Positions 36,021-44,056 of a stretch of DNA of 64,000 nucleotides are shown piece by piece. Under the pieces are notes generated by a model. The model saw only the letters and a program-made list of their open reading frames with translations, was not told the DNA's origin and made no database searches. Both the position numbers and the translations under genes were made by a program. The first letter of the stretch is position 1. Every line of letters begins with the position of its first letter. The DNA comes from Xanthobacter sp. YC-JY1 (lineage in GTDB: Bacteria; Pseudomonadota; Alphaproteobacteria; Rhizobiales; Xanthobacteraceae), in NCBI RefSeq assembly GCF_021730305.1, contig NZ_CP032674.1, forward strand, positions 2,403,001 through 2,467,000, written 5' to 3'.

Positions 36021-39000
36021 TCAATGCGTCGGCGCCGCCCGCAATCTCGCCACCGTCCCCTCAAGTCCCTCCCACGCCGGTGCATCCGGTGCGAATTTGG
36101 CGCGCATGTAGCGCACGAGGTCGGCCACCTGCGCGTCATCGAGGCTGTCGCGGAAGGCGGGCATGTCGCCCAGCTCCGGCGCGGCGGGCTTGGGGATGCC
36201 TTCGAGGATGACGCGGATGAGATTGTCCGGCCGGGCCGCATGGACATTGGTGTTCAGTGCCAGCGCCGGGCGCGCGCCGAACAGGGTCGGCCCCTCCGGC
36301 GCATGGCAGGCGGCGCAGGCGCCGGCGAACAGGCGGCCGCCCACCGTGTCCATGGGGCGGAGTGAGGCTTCGGCCTTTGCCTCCAGCGTCGCCGCCGCCG
36401 TGACGGGATCGGCGATGGTGGGGCCGGAGAGCGAGGAGAGATAGACCGCCATGGCGCGCACGTCGGCGTCCGGCACTTCGGACAGCGCATGTACCACCGG
36501 CGCCATGGGGCCGGCTGCGGTGCCGTGGAAGCGGGAGAAGCCGGTGCGCAGATAGGTGAAGAGTTCGTCCTCGGTCCAGGGAATGGGCGCCTTCGACAGC
36601 TCCGTGAGCGCCGGCGCCTCCCATCCATCGGCAAAGCCGCCGGCAAGATAGGCCGCGCCTGTCTTCTCCGCCCCCAGCGGGTTGCGCGGCGTGTGGCAGG
36701 CGCCGCAATGGCCGAGGCCCTCCACGAGGTAGCGCCCCCGGTTCCACTGGGGGGACTGTACAGGCTCCGCCTGAAGCTGGCCGGGGCGATGGAACAGCAG
36801 GTTCCAGCCGGCCATCAGCGGGCGGATATTGAAGGGGAAGGTCATGCGGTTGTCGGGCGCCGCCGCCGTCACCGCCTGCTGCGACATGAGGAAGGCGTAG
36901 AGCGCCTGCATGTCGGCATCGCTGATGCGGCTGAAGGCGGTGTAGGGGAAGGCCGGGTAGAGGTGCCGCCCGTCGCGCCCGATGCCCTCGCGCATGGCGC
37001 GCTCGAAGGCGGCATAGGACCATGCGCCGATGCCTGTCGCCACATCCGGTGTGAGATTGGTGGAATAGACCGTGCCGAAGGGCGTGTGCAGCGGCCGCCC
37101 GCCGGCATTGGCGATGCCGCCGTCGGCCGTGTGGCAGACCGCGCAATCGCCCAGTGCCGCCAGCACCTTGCCGCGTGCGATCATGTCGGCGGAGAAGGTT
37201 GCGGGGTCGGGCGGGGCGATGGGCGCGATGGCGCCCCGGATCGGCAGCGCCAGCGTCGCCATGCCCAAGGCACCTGCAAGCGCCGCACCCGCCATCGCGA
37301 GCCACGGCCTGCGGGTCTTCTCCTTCACCGGGCGGGGCGTGGCCTCGCCGGCGAGGGCCGCGCGTACGCGGTCCGGCGTGAAGGGCGGTTCGCGCAGGCG
37401 CACGCCGGTGGCGTCGAAGATGGCATTGGCGATGGCCGCCGCGCTGGGCACCGAGGCGGATTCGCCCGACCCGAGGGGCGGATCATCCGGCCGGGGCATC
37501 AGCACCACGTTGATGACCGGCACTTCCGGGAAGGTGAGGATGGGGTAGGCGCCCCATTCTCGGCTGGTGACGGCCTTTTCGTCGAACGTCACCTGCTCCT
37601 TCAGCGCGCGGGAGGTGGACTGGATGACGTTGCCGTGGATCTGGTGCTCGATGCCGGCCGGGTTGATCATCAGCCCGGAATCCTGGCCCACGGTGACGCG
37701 CTTCACCGCCACGTCGCCGGTCGCGGTGTTCACCTCCACATCGGCCACCCAGGCGGACCATGCGGCGCCGTAGCCGGGGAATTTGGAGTGGACATAGAGG
37801 GCATAGGCGAAGCCCTGCCCGCGCACGATGTCGCCCTCCACCACCTCCTGCCGTGGTCCTGTGCGCTTCTGCCAGCCGGCGCGCTCCGCGGTGGCCTTCA
37901 CGAGGTCCACGGCGCGCGGGTCGTGCAGATGGCGCAGGCGATAATCCACCGGATCGACGCCGGCGGCGGCGGCCAGCTCATCCACATAGCTCTCGTGGGC
38001 GAAGCTGTTGGGCAAGGCCGAGACGCCGCGCAGCCAGGAGGCGCGCACGATGGGCGCCACGTCGTCCACCGCCACACGCATCACGTCATAGGCATAGGGC
38101 GGGATCGCGGTGCGGTCGCCCATCTCGTAGACGGGATTGTCCGCCGGCACCCGGCCGGTCAGCAGCAGCGCGAGGGTGACGGCGGCGTTGGAGGGGTAGC
38201 GGGTGAGGAAATCGTAGAAAGCGGGCGTGCCGTCCGCGTTGATGCCGCCCTTCACCTCCATGAGCTGGCCGGCGCCCTTGGGCTCCCAGGCGTGCTCCTG
38301 CTCGCGGGTGAGCTGCACCCGCACCGGCCGGCCCACGGCCCGGGAGAGCAAGGCGGCATCGGCGGCCACGTCGTCCGCACAATTGCGGCCATAGCAGCCC
38401 GCCGCCTCGAAGCGGATGATCTCGATGTCCTCCTCGGGCAGCCCGAGCAGCAGGGAGATGTCGGTGCGCAGCCAGTAGGGGTTCTGCGTGCCCGCCCAGA
38501 TGGTGGCGCTGTCCTCGCGCACGTCGGCGACAGCGCAGGAGGGGCCGATGGAGGCGTGCATCTGGTAGGGCCAGACATAGGTCGCCTCGATCACCTGCGC
38601 CGCGTCCGCGCGGGCGGTGTCGAGGTTGCCTTGCTCGTGGAGCAGACGTGTCTTCGCCTTCTCGGCCCCGCGCAGGGCCTCCTCGGTGCGGGAGAGGTCG
38701 GGCAGGGCAGGGGTGTCCCGCCAGTCGGCCTTCAGCACGCGGGCGGCCTCGGCGGCCTGTTCCTCGCGCTCGGCGACGACGCCGATGAAGTCGCCCATGG
38801 TGACGACCGCCACCACGCCGGGAACATGGGCGACGGAGTGCTCGTCCACCCGGATCAGGCTCTTGCCCACGAACGGGCCGGCATCGATGCCGGCATAAGG
38901 CGGGCGCACCACGCGGCCGTGGAGCATGCCCGGCACGCGCACGTCGTGGACATAGGTGAAGGTGCCCGTCGCCTTGGCCGGAATATCCACCCGCGGCACG

Positions 39001-39569
39001 CGGCGGCCGACGATGCGGTGCTCGCTCGCCGGCTTCACCGCGGTCTCCTGATGGAGCATCAGCCGGTCGGCGCGGCCCTTGAGCAGGTCGGCATAGGAGA
39101 GGCCGGTGTTGCGCCCATCCTTTGGACGGACGATGCCCTCCTCCACCTCAAGTTGGTCGACGGGAATGCCCAATGCCTCCGCCGCGAGCGTCACCAGATG
39201 GGCGCGGGCCTGCGCCGCCGCGTGGCGCAGCGGGCGGGCGGAGACCTGGATGGAATCGGAGGCGATGGTGCCGCCCTGGTTCGGCGCGACGCCGGTATGG
39301 CCGAGCACCATGGTGACGCTATCGAGCGCCACATCCAGCTCCTCGGCGACGATCTGGGCCAGCGCCGTGCGGATGCCGGTGCCGAGGTCCACATGGCCGT
39401 TGAAGGCGGTGACGGTGCCGGTGTCGTCCACCAGCAGGAACAGGTCGAGGGCGCCGTCCTTCGGGGCTGCGCTCGGCACGAGGCCGTGCACCACCTGCGC
39501 CGGCCGCAGGATGGCGAGATTGCCGGTGGCGGCGAGCAGCGCCGCGGGATCGGGCCGCGGCTCGCTCAC
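36021..39569 (-). CDS. nicB: Nicotinate dehydrogenase large subunit: molybdopterin domain fused to tri-haem cytochrome c
   Basis: This 1182-residue protein matches the NicB design of Pseudomonas putida (about 1187 residues). The first 740 or so residues are a xanthine-dehydrogenase-family molybdopterin domain with GHVDLGTGIRTALAQIVAEE, VLGHTGVAPNQGGTIASDS, AAGCYGRNCADDVAADAALL and PLGSGESASVP. A membrane-anchor-like hydrophobic stretch (near residues 760-785) precedes three cytochrome c modules with CAVCH, CGACH and CAACH near residues 808, 954 and 1083. It should hydroxylate nicotinate at C6 and pass electrons to the respiratory chain. The GTG start overlaps the nicA stop (GTGA). Confidence 0.88.
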   Translation of the reverse strand: MSEPRPDPAALLAATGNLAILRPAQVVHGLVPSAAPKDGALDLFLLVDDTGTVTAFNGHVDLGTGIRTALAQIVAEELDVALDSVTMVLGHTGVAPNQGGTIASDSIQVSARPLRHAAAQARAHLVTLAAEALGIPVDQLEVEEGIVRPKDGRNTGLSYADLLKGRADRLMLHQETAVKPASEHRIVGRRVPRVDIPAKATGTFTYVHDVRVPGMLHGRVVRPPYAGIDAGPFVGKSLIRVDEHSVAHVPGVVAVVTMGDFIGVVAEREEQAAEAARVLKADWRDTPALPDLSRTEEALRGAEKAKTRLLHEQGNLDTARADAAQVIEATYVWPYQMHASIGPSCAVADVREDSATIWAGTQNPYWLRTDISLLLGLPEEDIEIIRFEAAGCYGRNCADDVAADAALLSRAVGRPVRVQLTREQEHAWEPKGAGQLMEVKGGINADGTPAFYDFLTRYPSNAAVTLALLLTGRVPADNPVYEMGDRTAIPPYAYDVMRVAVDDVAPIVRASWLRGVSALPNSFAHESYVDELAAAAGVDPVDYRLRHLHDPRAVDLVKATAERAGWQKRTGPRQEVVEGDIVRGQGFAYALYVHSKFPGYGAAWSAWVADVEVNTATGDVAVKRVTVGQDSGLMINPAGIEHQIHGNVIQSTSRALKEQVTFDEKAVTSREWGAYPILTFPEVPVINVVLMPRPDDPPLGSGESASVPSAAAIANAIFDATGVRLREPPFTPDRVRAALAGEATPRPVKEKTRRPWLAMAGAALAGALGMATLALPIRGAIAPIAPPDPATFSADMIARGKVLAALGDCAVCHTADGGIANAGGRPLHTPFGTVYSTNLTPDVATGIGAWSYAAFERAMREGIGRDGRHLYPAFPYTAFSRISDADMQALYAFLMSQQAVTAAAPDNRMTFPFNIRPLMAGWNLLFHRPGQLQAEPVQSPQWNRGRYLVEGLGHCGACHTPRNPLGAEKTGAAYLAGGFADGWEAPALTELSKAPIPWTEDELFTYLRTGFSRFHGTAAGPMAPVVHALSEVPDADVRAMAVYLSSLSGPTIADPVTAAATLEAKAEASLRPMDTVGGRLFAGACAACHAPEGPTLFGARPALALNTNVHAARPDNLIRVILEGIPKPAAPELGDMPAFRDSLDDAQVADLVRYMRAKFAPDAPAWEGLEGTVARLRAAPTH

Positions 39570-40054
39570 GGCTGGGCCTCCACGCTCTCGCTGGAGCCGG
39601 CAGCGGCGCGCAGGACGGCGCGCAGGATCTCCACATGCGTCCCGCAACGGCACAGGTTGTAGCGCAGCGCCGCGCGGGCCTCGGCCTCGGTGGGGGAGGG
39701 ATTGCGCGCGAGGAAAGCGACCGTGGTCATGATCATGCCGTTGAGACAATAGCCGCACTGGGCCGCCTGCTCGGCGATGAAGGCGGCCTGCACCGGGTGC
39801 AGGGTGCCCTGCGTCGCGAGCCCCTCCAGCGTCGTCACCGCGCGCCCCTCGGCCGTGCCCAGCGTGGTGACGCAGGAGCGCGTGGCGCGGCCGTCCATCA
39901 GCACCGTGCAGGCGCCGCATTCCCCGAGGCCGCAGCCGAACTTGGGGCCGTTCAACCCCAGGTCGTTGCGCAGCACGTAGATCAGCGGCGTCTCGCGCGG
40001 CAACGCGAAGGCGTGGGTTTCGCCGTTGACCTGGAGTAGGATGGGGGCGGACAT
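39566..40054 (-). CDS. nicA: Nicotinate dehydrogenase small subunit, 2x[2Fe-2S]
   Basis: This 162-residue iron-sulfur subunit relays electrons from the molybdenum site of NicB to its haems. The plant-type cluster lies in GPKFGCGLGECGACTVLMDG plus a following Cys (TRSCVTT). The second cluster is in AAQCGYCLNGMIM and YNLCRCGTHVEI. The chosen ATG (MSAPILLQVNGE) gives the family N-terminus. There is no FAD subunit gene nearby, as expected for the cytochrome-linked type. It is the first gene of nicAB, divergent from hnr. Confidence 0.92.
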   Translation of the reverse strand: MSAPILLQVNGETHAFALPRETPLIYVLRNDLGLNGPKFGCGLGECGACTVLMDGRATRSCVTTLGTAEGRAVTTLEGLATQGTLHPVQAAFIAEQAAQCGYCLNGMIMTTVAFLARNPSPTEAEARAALRYNLCRCGTHVEILRAVLRAAAGSSESVEAQP

Positions 40055-40123
40055 CTCGAAGGAACCGCTCAGCCTTTGCCGCAAGAAACCGGGACCGGGA
40101 CGGGCCCGCCACAGAGTGGATTG

Positions 40124-40141
40124 TTTCTATACTAATGATCG
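40124..40141. promoter_or_regulatory. Weaker operator-like motif copy upstream of nicAB
   Basis: TTTCTATACTAATGATCG matches the island consensus at 12 of 18 positions. On the minus strand it reads CATTAGTATAGAAAC, sharing CATTAGTRTA with the hnr copy. A TTGACG hexamer (minus, 40144-40149) lies just beyond it. It is 70 bases ahead of the nicA start. Confidence 0.45.
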
Positions 40142-40277
40142 AGCGTCAAGCGCGCGGGACGCTCAAAACACAGGCTCCCGGCGGCCACCCGAAGAACGGG
40201 GACGGCGGAAAAATGCTGCAAGCGCAAAAGAATGACAGCAGTGCTGCCTCTTCGTGCGGCCTGCCCGTTCCTTGTGC

Positions 40278-40323
40278 TTGACACTCGGGGCCGACGCGAT
40301 TTTCATTAGTGTACATATGAAAT
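40278..40323 (+). promoter_or_regulatory. hnr promoter with palindromic operator
   Basis: A perfect TTGACA (40278-40283) is followed 17 bases on by TTTCAT (40301-40306) in the -10 position. That hexamer starts an imperfect 22-bp palindrome running to 40322, whose outer arms TTTCAT and ATGAAA match exactly. The core TTAGTGTACATATGAAAT (40306-40323) fits the island consensus fully. The overlap suggests repression by a dimeric regulator such as the MarR protein encoded downstream. Confidence 0.65.
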
Positions 40324-40359
40324 CGGATGCCCCCGTCGTGGGGCCGGAGCCGGGGTCCC

Positions 40360-41841
40360 ATGGCCGAAGAGTCCACCATCACCGCCCGCGCCGAGGATGA
40401 CAAGATCCGCTGCGATGCGTGCCCGGTCATGTGTTACATCCGGCCCGGCCTCACCGGCGCCTGCGACCGCTACGCCAACCGCGACGGCGAACTGATCCGC
40501 GTCGATCCCCACATCGTGCTCGACCGCACGCTGGCGCAGGGCGGCAAGGTCGTGCCCTTCGATCGCGGCGGCGACTGGGACGGGCGGCTCGTCTCGGGTG
40601 GTGAATCCTTCGTCACCGCCGTGGGCTCCGGCACCACCTATCCCGACTACAAGCCCGCGCCCTTCATCGTCTCCGCCGAAGTGAACGGCGTGGACATGGT
40701 GACCGTCGTCACCGAAGGCATCTTCAGCTACGCTGGCGCGAAGGTGAAGATCGACACCGATCGCTTCCTCGGCCCCGAGCAGTCGGCGGTCCGGGTGGAT
40801 GGCGAGGCGGTGGGCCATGTCACCACGAGCGAGTACGGCTCGCAGATGCTGTCGCTCGGCGGCGTGCATCACCTCACCGGCGGCTCCAAGAAGGAAGGCC
40901 GCGTCACCTGCGAGGCGCTGCTGGAGCTGTGCAACGGCAAGGCCGTGGAACTCGCCATCGACGGCGGCGCCACCCTCGTGGTGCAAGCCGGCAAGCCGCC
41001 CATCGTCAACGGCGCCGAGGAGGCGCGCATGCGGGTGGGCTGCGGTTCCGCCACCATCGGCATGTTCGCCAAGCAGTGGCACGGCAAGGTGGACGAGGTG
41101 GTGGTGGTGGACGACCACATCACCGGCGTCCTCTCCGAGCATCAGGCCGGCAAGCTCCTGGGCATCCGTGATACCGGCATCCGCATGAAGGGCCGCCGGT
41201 CCACCCCCGGCCGCTACTTCCAGGTGGCCGAGCCGGGCCTCGGCTGGGGCGGCACCAACATTTCCGATCCGCTCTCCATCCTCGGCGCGTTCGACGCCAA
41301 GCTGGCGTGGCCGGGCCTGCGCCTGCTGCTCGTCTCCACCACCGGCGAGCACTACGGCTATTACGTGCTCGACGAGCATCTGGTGCCCGTTGAAACCGAA
41401 GTCCCCGCCGATCTCTATCCCTCCGTGGAGCGCATCCGCGAGAATTGCGAACCGGCGCTTGCCTCCGTGCTGTTCATGGCCGGTGCCGGCGGCTCGCTGC
41501 GCGCGGGGGTGACGGAAAATCCGGTGCGGCTGACGCGCTCGGTGAAGGATTCCATCACCCGAGTCACCTGCGGCGGCGCGCCTGTCTATGTCTGGCCGGG
41601 CGGCGGCATCACCTTCATGGTGGATGTCACCCACGTGCCGGAGAACGGCTTCGGCTATGTGCCGACCCCGGCGCTGGTGGCGCCCATCGAATTCACGCTG
41701 CCGCTCGCCGCCTATGCGGCGCTGGGCGGGCATATGGACCATGTGCGCCCGGCAACCTCGGTGATCGAGCGCGAGGCGGTGCGCGAGATGGCGCCCTTCT
41801 CCGACATTCCGTGGCCGCTGGCGGCCCGGTCGCAGGGCTGA
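40360..41841 (+). CDS. hnr: 6-hydroxynicotinate reductase
   Basis: This 493-residue protein corresponds to 6-hydroxynicotinate reductase (Hnr), known from Eubacterium barkeri as a ferredoxin-dependent Fe-S enzyme with covalently bound flavin that makes 1,4,5,6-tetrahydro-6-oxonicotinate. Cys18, 21, 25 and 35 (CDACPVMC then C) form a [4Fe-4S]-type motif at the N-terminus, and more cysteines occur later (TCEALLELC, VGCGSA, ENCEP, VTCGG). The remaining fold is one I do not otherwise recognise. It begins the plus-strand operon, divergent from nicAB, and the neighbouring ferredoxin, Fpr and enamidase genes support the assignment. A frame 33 bases longer exists, but GGAG and GGGG lie just ahead of this ATG. 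Confidence 0.83.
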   Translation: MAEESTITARAEDDKIRCDACPVMCYIRPGLTGACDRYANRDGELIRVDPHIVLDRTLAQGGKVVPFDRGGDWDGRLVSGGESFVTAVGSGTTYPDYKPAPFIVSAEVNGVDMVTVVTEGIFSYAGAKVKIDTDRFLGPEQSAVRVDGEAVGHVTTSEYGSQMLSLGGVHHLTGGSKKEGRVTCEALLELCNGKAVELAIDGGATLVVQAGKPPIVNGAEEARMRVGCGSATIGMFAKQWHGKVDEVVVVDDHITGVLSEHQAGKLLGIRDTGIRMKGRRSTPGRYFQVAEPGLGWGGTNISDPLSILGAFDAKLAWPGLRLLLVSTTGEHYGYYVLDEHLVPVETEVPADLYPSVERIRENCEPALASVLFMAGAGGSLRAGVTENPVRLTRSVKDSITRVTCGGAPVYVWPGGGITFMVDVTHVPENGFGYVPTPALVAPIEFTLPLAAYAALGGHMDHVRPATSVIEREAVREMAPFSDIPWPLAARSQG

Positions 41842-41845
41842 GGCC

Positions 41846-42847
41846 ATGCTGCGCCCCGCCGACATCCCCGCTCAAGCGCCCAAGGTCGCGATTCCTGCCG
41901 CGACACCCGCGATGCCGGTACAGCGGCGCCTGCCGCAAGCGGGGCTGCTGGCGGACGGGCGTCGGCTGCATCTCAATGACGGACCCATCGATCTCGTGAT
42001 CGAGGCCGATGGCCCGGCGGACGTGGTCGCCTCCGCCTACCGCGCGGCGACCGAACGCCTCGCGGGCCTCCTCGATACGCTGTGCGGCGAGCTTTCCTTG
42101 CTTCGCCGGCCTGCCCATCCCGGGCCTTGCCCCCTTCAGGGCCCGGTGGCGCGACGCATGTGGGCGGCGGTGTCGCCCCATGCGCGCGCCGTTTTCATCA
42201 CCCCCATGGCGGCCGTCGCCGGGGCGGTGGCGGAAGAGGTGCTCGCCGCCATGGTGCGGCCGGGCCTCACCCGCGCCTTCGTCAACAATGGCGGCGACAT
42301 CGCGCTTTATCTTTCGCCCGGCACCGAGCTGGTGGCGGGCATCGTGGATCGGCCGGACCGCCCGCGCGTGGTCGGTTCCGCCCGCATCACGGCGGATGGA
42401 CCGGTGCGCGGCATCGCCACCTCCGGCTGGCGCGGGCGCAGCTTCTCCCTCGGCATCGCCGATGCCGTGACCGTGCTGGCGCCCACCGCTGCGGCGGCGG
42501 ATGCGGCGGCCACCGTCATCGCCAATGCGGTGAACCTGCCCGCCCATCCAGGCATCGTCCGCGTCCCGGCGCGCGAGGTGCTGCCCGACAGCGACCTCGG
42601 CCTGCTGAAAGTGACGCGCCACGTGCCTGAACTGACGCCCGCCGAGCGGGACGAGGCGCTGGCCGAAGGCCTCGCCTGCGCCGGCGCGCTGGTGGCGCGC
42701 GGCCTCATCACCGCCGCCGCGCTGCACCTGCAGGGTGCCAGCGTCTCCACCTGTCCGATGGGGGATGCCGCAATGTCATCCCGTCCCATTACCCTTTCTC
42801 CAGTTACCTTTGCCGCAGAACAAGAAAGAGGCGTCGCCCATGCCTGA
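41846..42847 (+). CDS. UPF0280 (ApbE-like fold) protein
   Basis: This 333-residue protein belongs to the UPF0280 family, which I recall as sharing the ApbE-like fold of FAD:protein FMN transferases. Recognisable blocks are GPVARRMWAAVSPHA, FITPMAAVAGAVAEEVLAAM, RAFVNNGGDIALYL, GIATSGWRGRSFSLGIADAV and AAATVIANAVNLP, which parallel ApbE's NxGGD and TSG motifs. Its ATG is four bases after hnr, so they are co-expressed. Because Hnr of E. barkeri carries covalent flavin, a role in attaching flavin to Hnr is an attractive but untested inference. The 8-base overlap with the next gene confirms operon membership. Confidence 0.75.
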   Translation: MLRPADIPAQAPKVAIPAATPAMPVQRRLPQAGLLADGRRLHLNDGPIDLVIEADGPADVVASAYRAATERLAGLLDTLCGELSLLRRPAHPGPCPLQGPVARRMWAAVSPHARAVFITPMAAVAGAVAEEVLAAMVRPGLTRAFVNNGGDIALYLSPGTELVAGIVDRPDRPRVVGSARITADGPVRGIATSGWRGRSFSLGIADAVTVLAPTAAAADAAATVIANAVNLPAHPGIVRVPAREVLPDSDLGLLKVTRHVPELTPAERDEALAEGLACAGALVARGLITAAALHLQGASVSTCPMGDAAMSSRPITLSPVTFAAEQERGVAHA

Positions 42848-43424
42848 GGTCAAGATCCGCAAGCAGGTCCGCATCCTGGAGGAGATCTTCCACGAGGGCG
42901 GCCCCGCTGCCGCCACCCCGCGCAAGCGCGGCGCCATCGTGACGGTGATCGAGAACCCGTTCGCCGGCCGCTATGTGGAAGACATCGCCGGCTTCATGGA
43001 AGACCTGAAGCCGCTGGGCGCCGCCATGGCCAAGGAACTCCTTGCCGCGCTCGGCGGTGATGCCAAGGCCATCGACGGCTACGGCAAGGGCGCCATTGTC
43101 GGCGCCGCCGGCGAGATCGAGCACGGCGCGCTCTGGCACGTGCCGGGCGGCTACGCCATGCGCGAGGCGCTGGGCGATGCCAAGGCCATCGTGCCTTCCA
43201 CCAAGAAGGTGGGCGGGCCGGGCACAAGGCTCGACGTGCCGGTGACCCATGTGAACGCCTCCTACGTGCGCTCGCATTTCGACGCCATGGAAGTGGGCGT
43301 GTCCGACGCCCCCAAGGCCGACGAGATCGCGCTCGTGCTGGTCATGACCTGCGGCCCGCGCGTCCATGCCCGCGTCGGCGGCCTCGCGGCGGAAGCCATC
43401 AAGGGCGAGGACGGCCTGCGATGA
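42840..43424 (+). CDS. DUF1185 (AA_synth) family protein, first copy
   Basis: This 194-residue protein belongs to the family labelled 'amino acid synthesis' (DUF1185), whose biochemical activity I do not know. Conserved blocks are GAIVTVIENPFAGRYVEDIA, then YGKGAIVGAAGEIEHGALW, ALGDAKAIVPSTKKVGGPGT, and RSHFDAMEVGVSDAPKADEI. It overlaps the UPF0280 gene by eight bases and its stop overlaps the next gene as ATGA. A paralogue of the same length follows at once, so the two may form a heteromer. No signal peptide or membrane helix is seen, so it is probably cytoplasmic. Confidence 0.8.
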   Translation: MPEVKIRKQVRILEEIFHEGGPAAATPRKRGAIVTVIENPFAGRYVEDIAGFMEDLKPLGAAMAKELLAALGGDAKAIDGYGKGAIVGAAGEIEHGALWHVPGGYAMREALGDAKAIVPSTKKVGGPGTRLDVPVTHVNASYVRSHFDAMEVGVSDAPKADEIALVLVMTCGPRVHARVGGLAAEAIKGEDGLR

Positions 43425-44005
43425 GCGCAAACATCCGCAAGATCGTCACCATCGTCGAGGAGACGCGGACCGAGATGGGCCGCCCCGTCTCCCCGCCCAC
43501 CCGTCGCGCGGCGGCCATTGCGGTGATCGAGAACCCGTTCGCCGGCCGCTATGTGGAAGACCTCGCCGATCTCATCGCCATGGGCGACGAGCTGGGCGGC
43601 CTTCTCGCCCGAAAGGCGGTGGAGGCCCTCGGCATCGAGGGGCCAGCGGCCGAGAGCTACGGCAAGGCGGCGCTGGTGGGCGAGAATGGCGAGCTGGAGC
43701 ACGCCGCGGCCCTGCTGCACCCCAAGATGGGCGCGCCGGTGCGCGTTGTGCTGGGCAAGGGCGCGGCGCTCATCCCCTCGTCCAAGCGGCGCGGCGGCCT
43801 CGGCGCGGAGCTGGACATCCCGCTCGGCCACAAGGATGCGGCCTTCGTGCGCAGCCATTTCGACGGCATGATCGTCAGCGTGTCGGATGCGCCGCGGGCG
43901 AACGAGATCGTGGTCGCCGTGGCGGTCACGGATTCCGGCCGGCCGCTGCCGCGCGTCGGCGGGCTGAAGAAGGACGAGATCAAGGGCGAGGACGGGCTGA
44001 GATAG
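43421..44005 (+). CDS. DUF1185 (AA_synth) family protein, second copy
   Basis: This second DUF1185 protein is also 194 residues and shares the same blocks as its neighbour: AAIAVIENPFAGRYVEDLAD, SYGKAALVGENGELEHAAAL, ALIPSSKRRGGLGAELDIPL, RSHFDGMIVSVSDAPRANEI and a C-terminal IKGEDGLR identical in both. The centre differs clearly, so this is an old duplication, not a recent one. ATGA overlap with the first copy implies coupled translation at similar levels. Position between hnr and an ABC transporter suggests a step or chaperone-like role in nicotinate breakdown. Confidence 0.8.
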   Translation: MSANIRKIVTIVEETRTEMGRPVSPPTRRAAAIAVIENPFAGRYVEDLADLIAMGDELGGLLARKAVEALGIEGPAAESYGKAALVGENGELEHAAALLHPKMGAPVRVVLGKGAALIPSSKRRGGLGAELDIPLGHKDAAFVRSHFDGMIVSVSDAPRANEIVVAVAVTDSGRPLPRVGGLKKDEIKGEDGLR

Positions 44006-44056
44006 GCCCCGCCCCCGCGCGGACGGTTCATGGGAAATCATAAAAGGGGAATGGAC

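Noticed and set aside
36489-39662. A 1057-codon plus-strand open frame opposite nicB
   Set aside because: The minus strand encodes clear molybdopterin and cytochrome c domains; the plus-strand product shows no family resemblance.
40360-41841. Ring-opening amidohydrolase (barbiturase/cyanuric acid hydrolase) for the hnr gene
   Set aside because: The N-terminal CxxCxxxC cluster motif and the enamidase, ferredoxin and nicAB neighbours fit 6-hydroxynicotinate reductase; no barbiturase serine motifs were seen.
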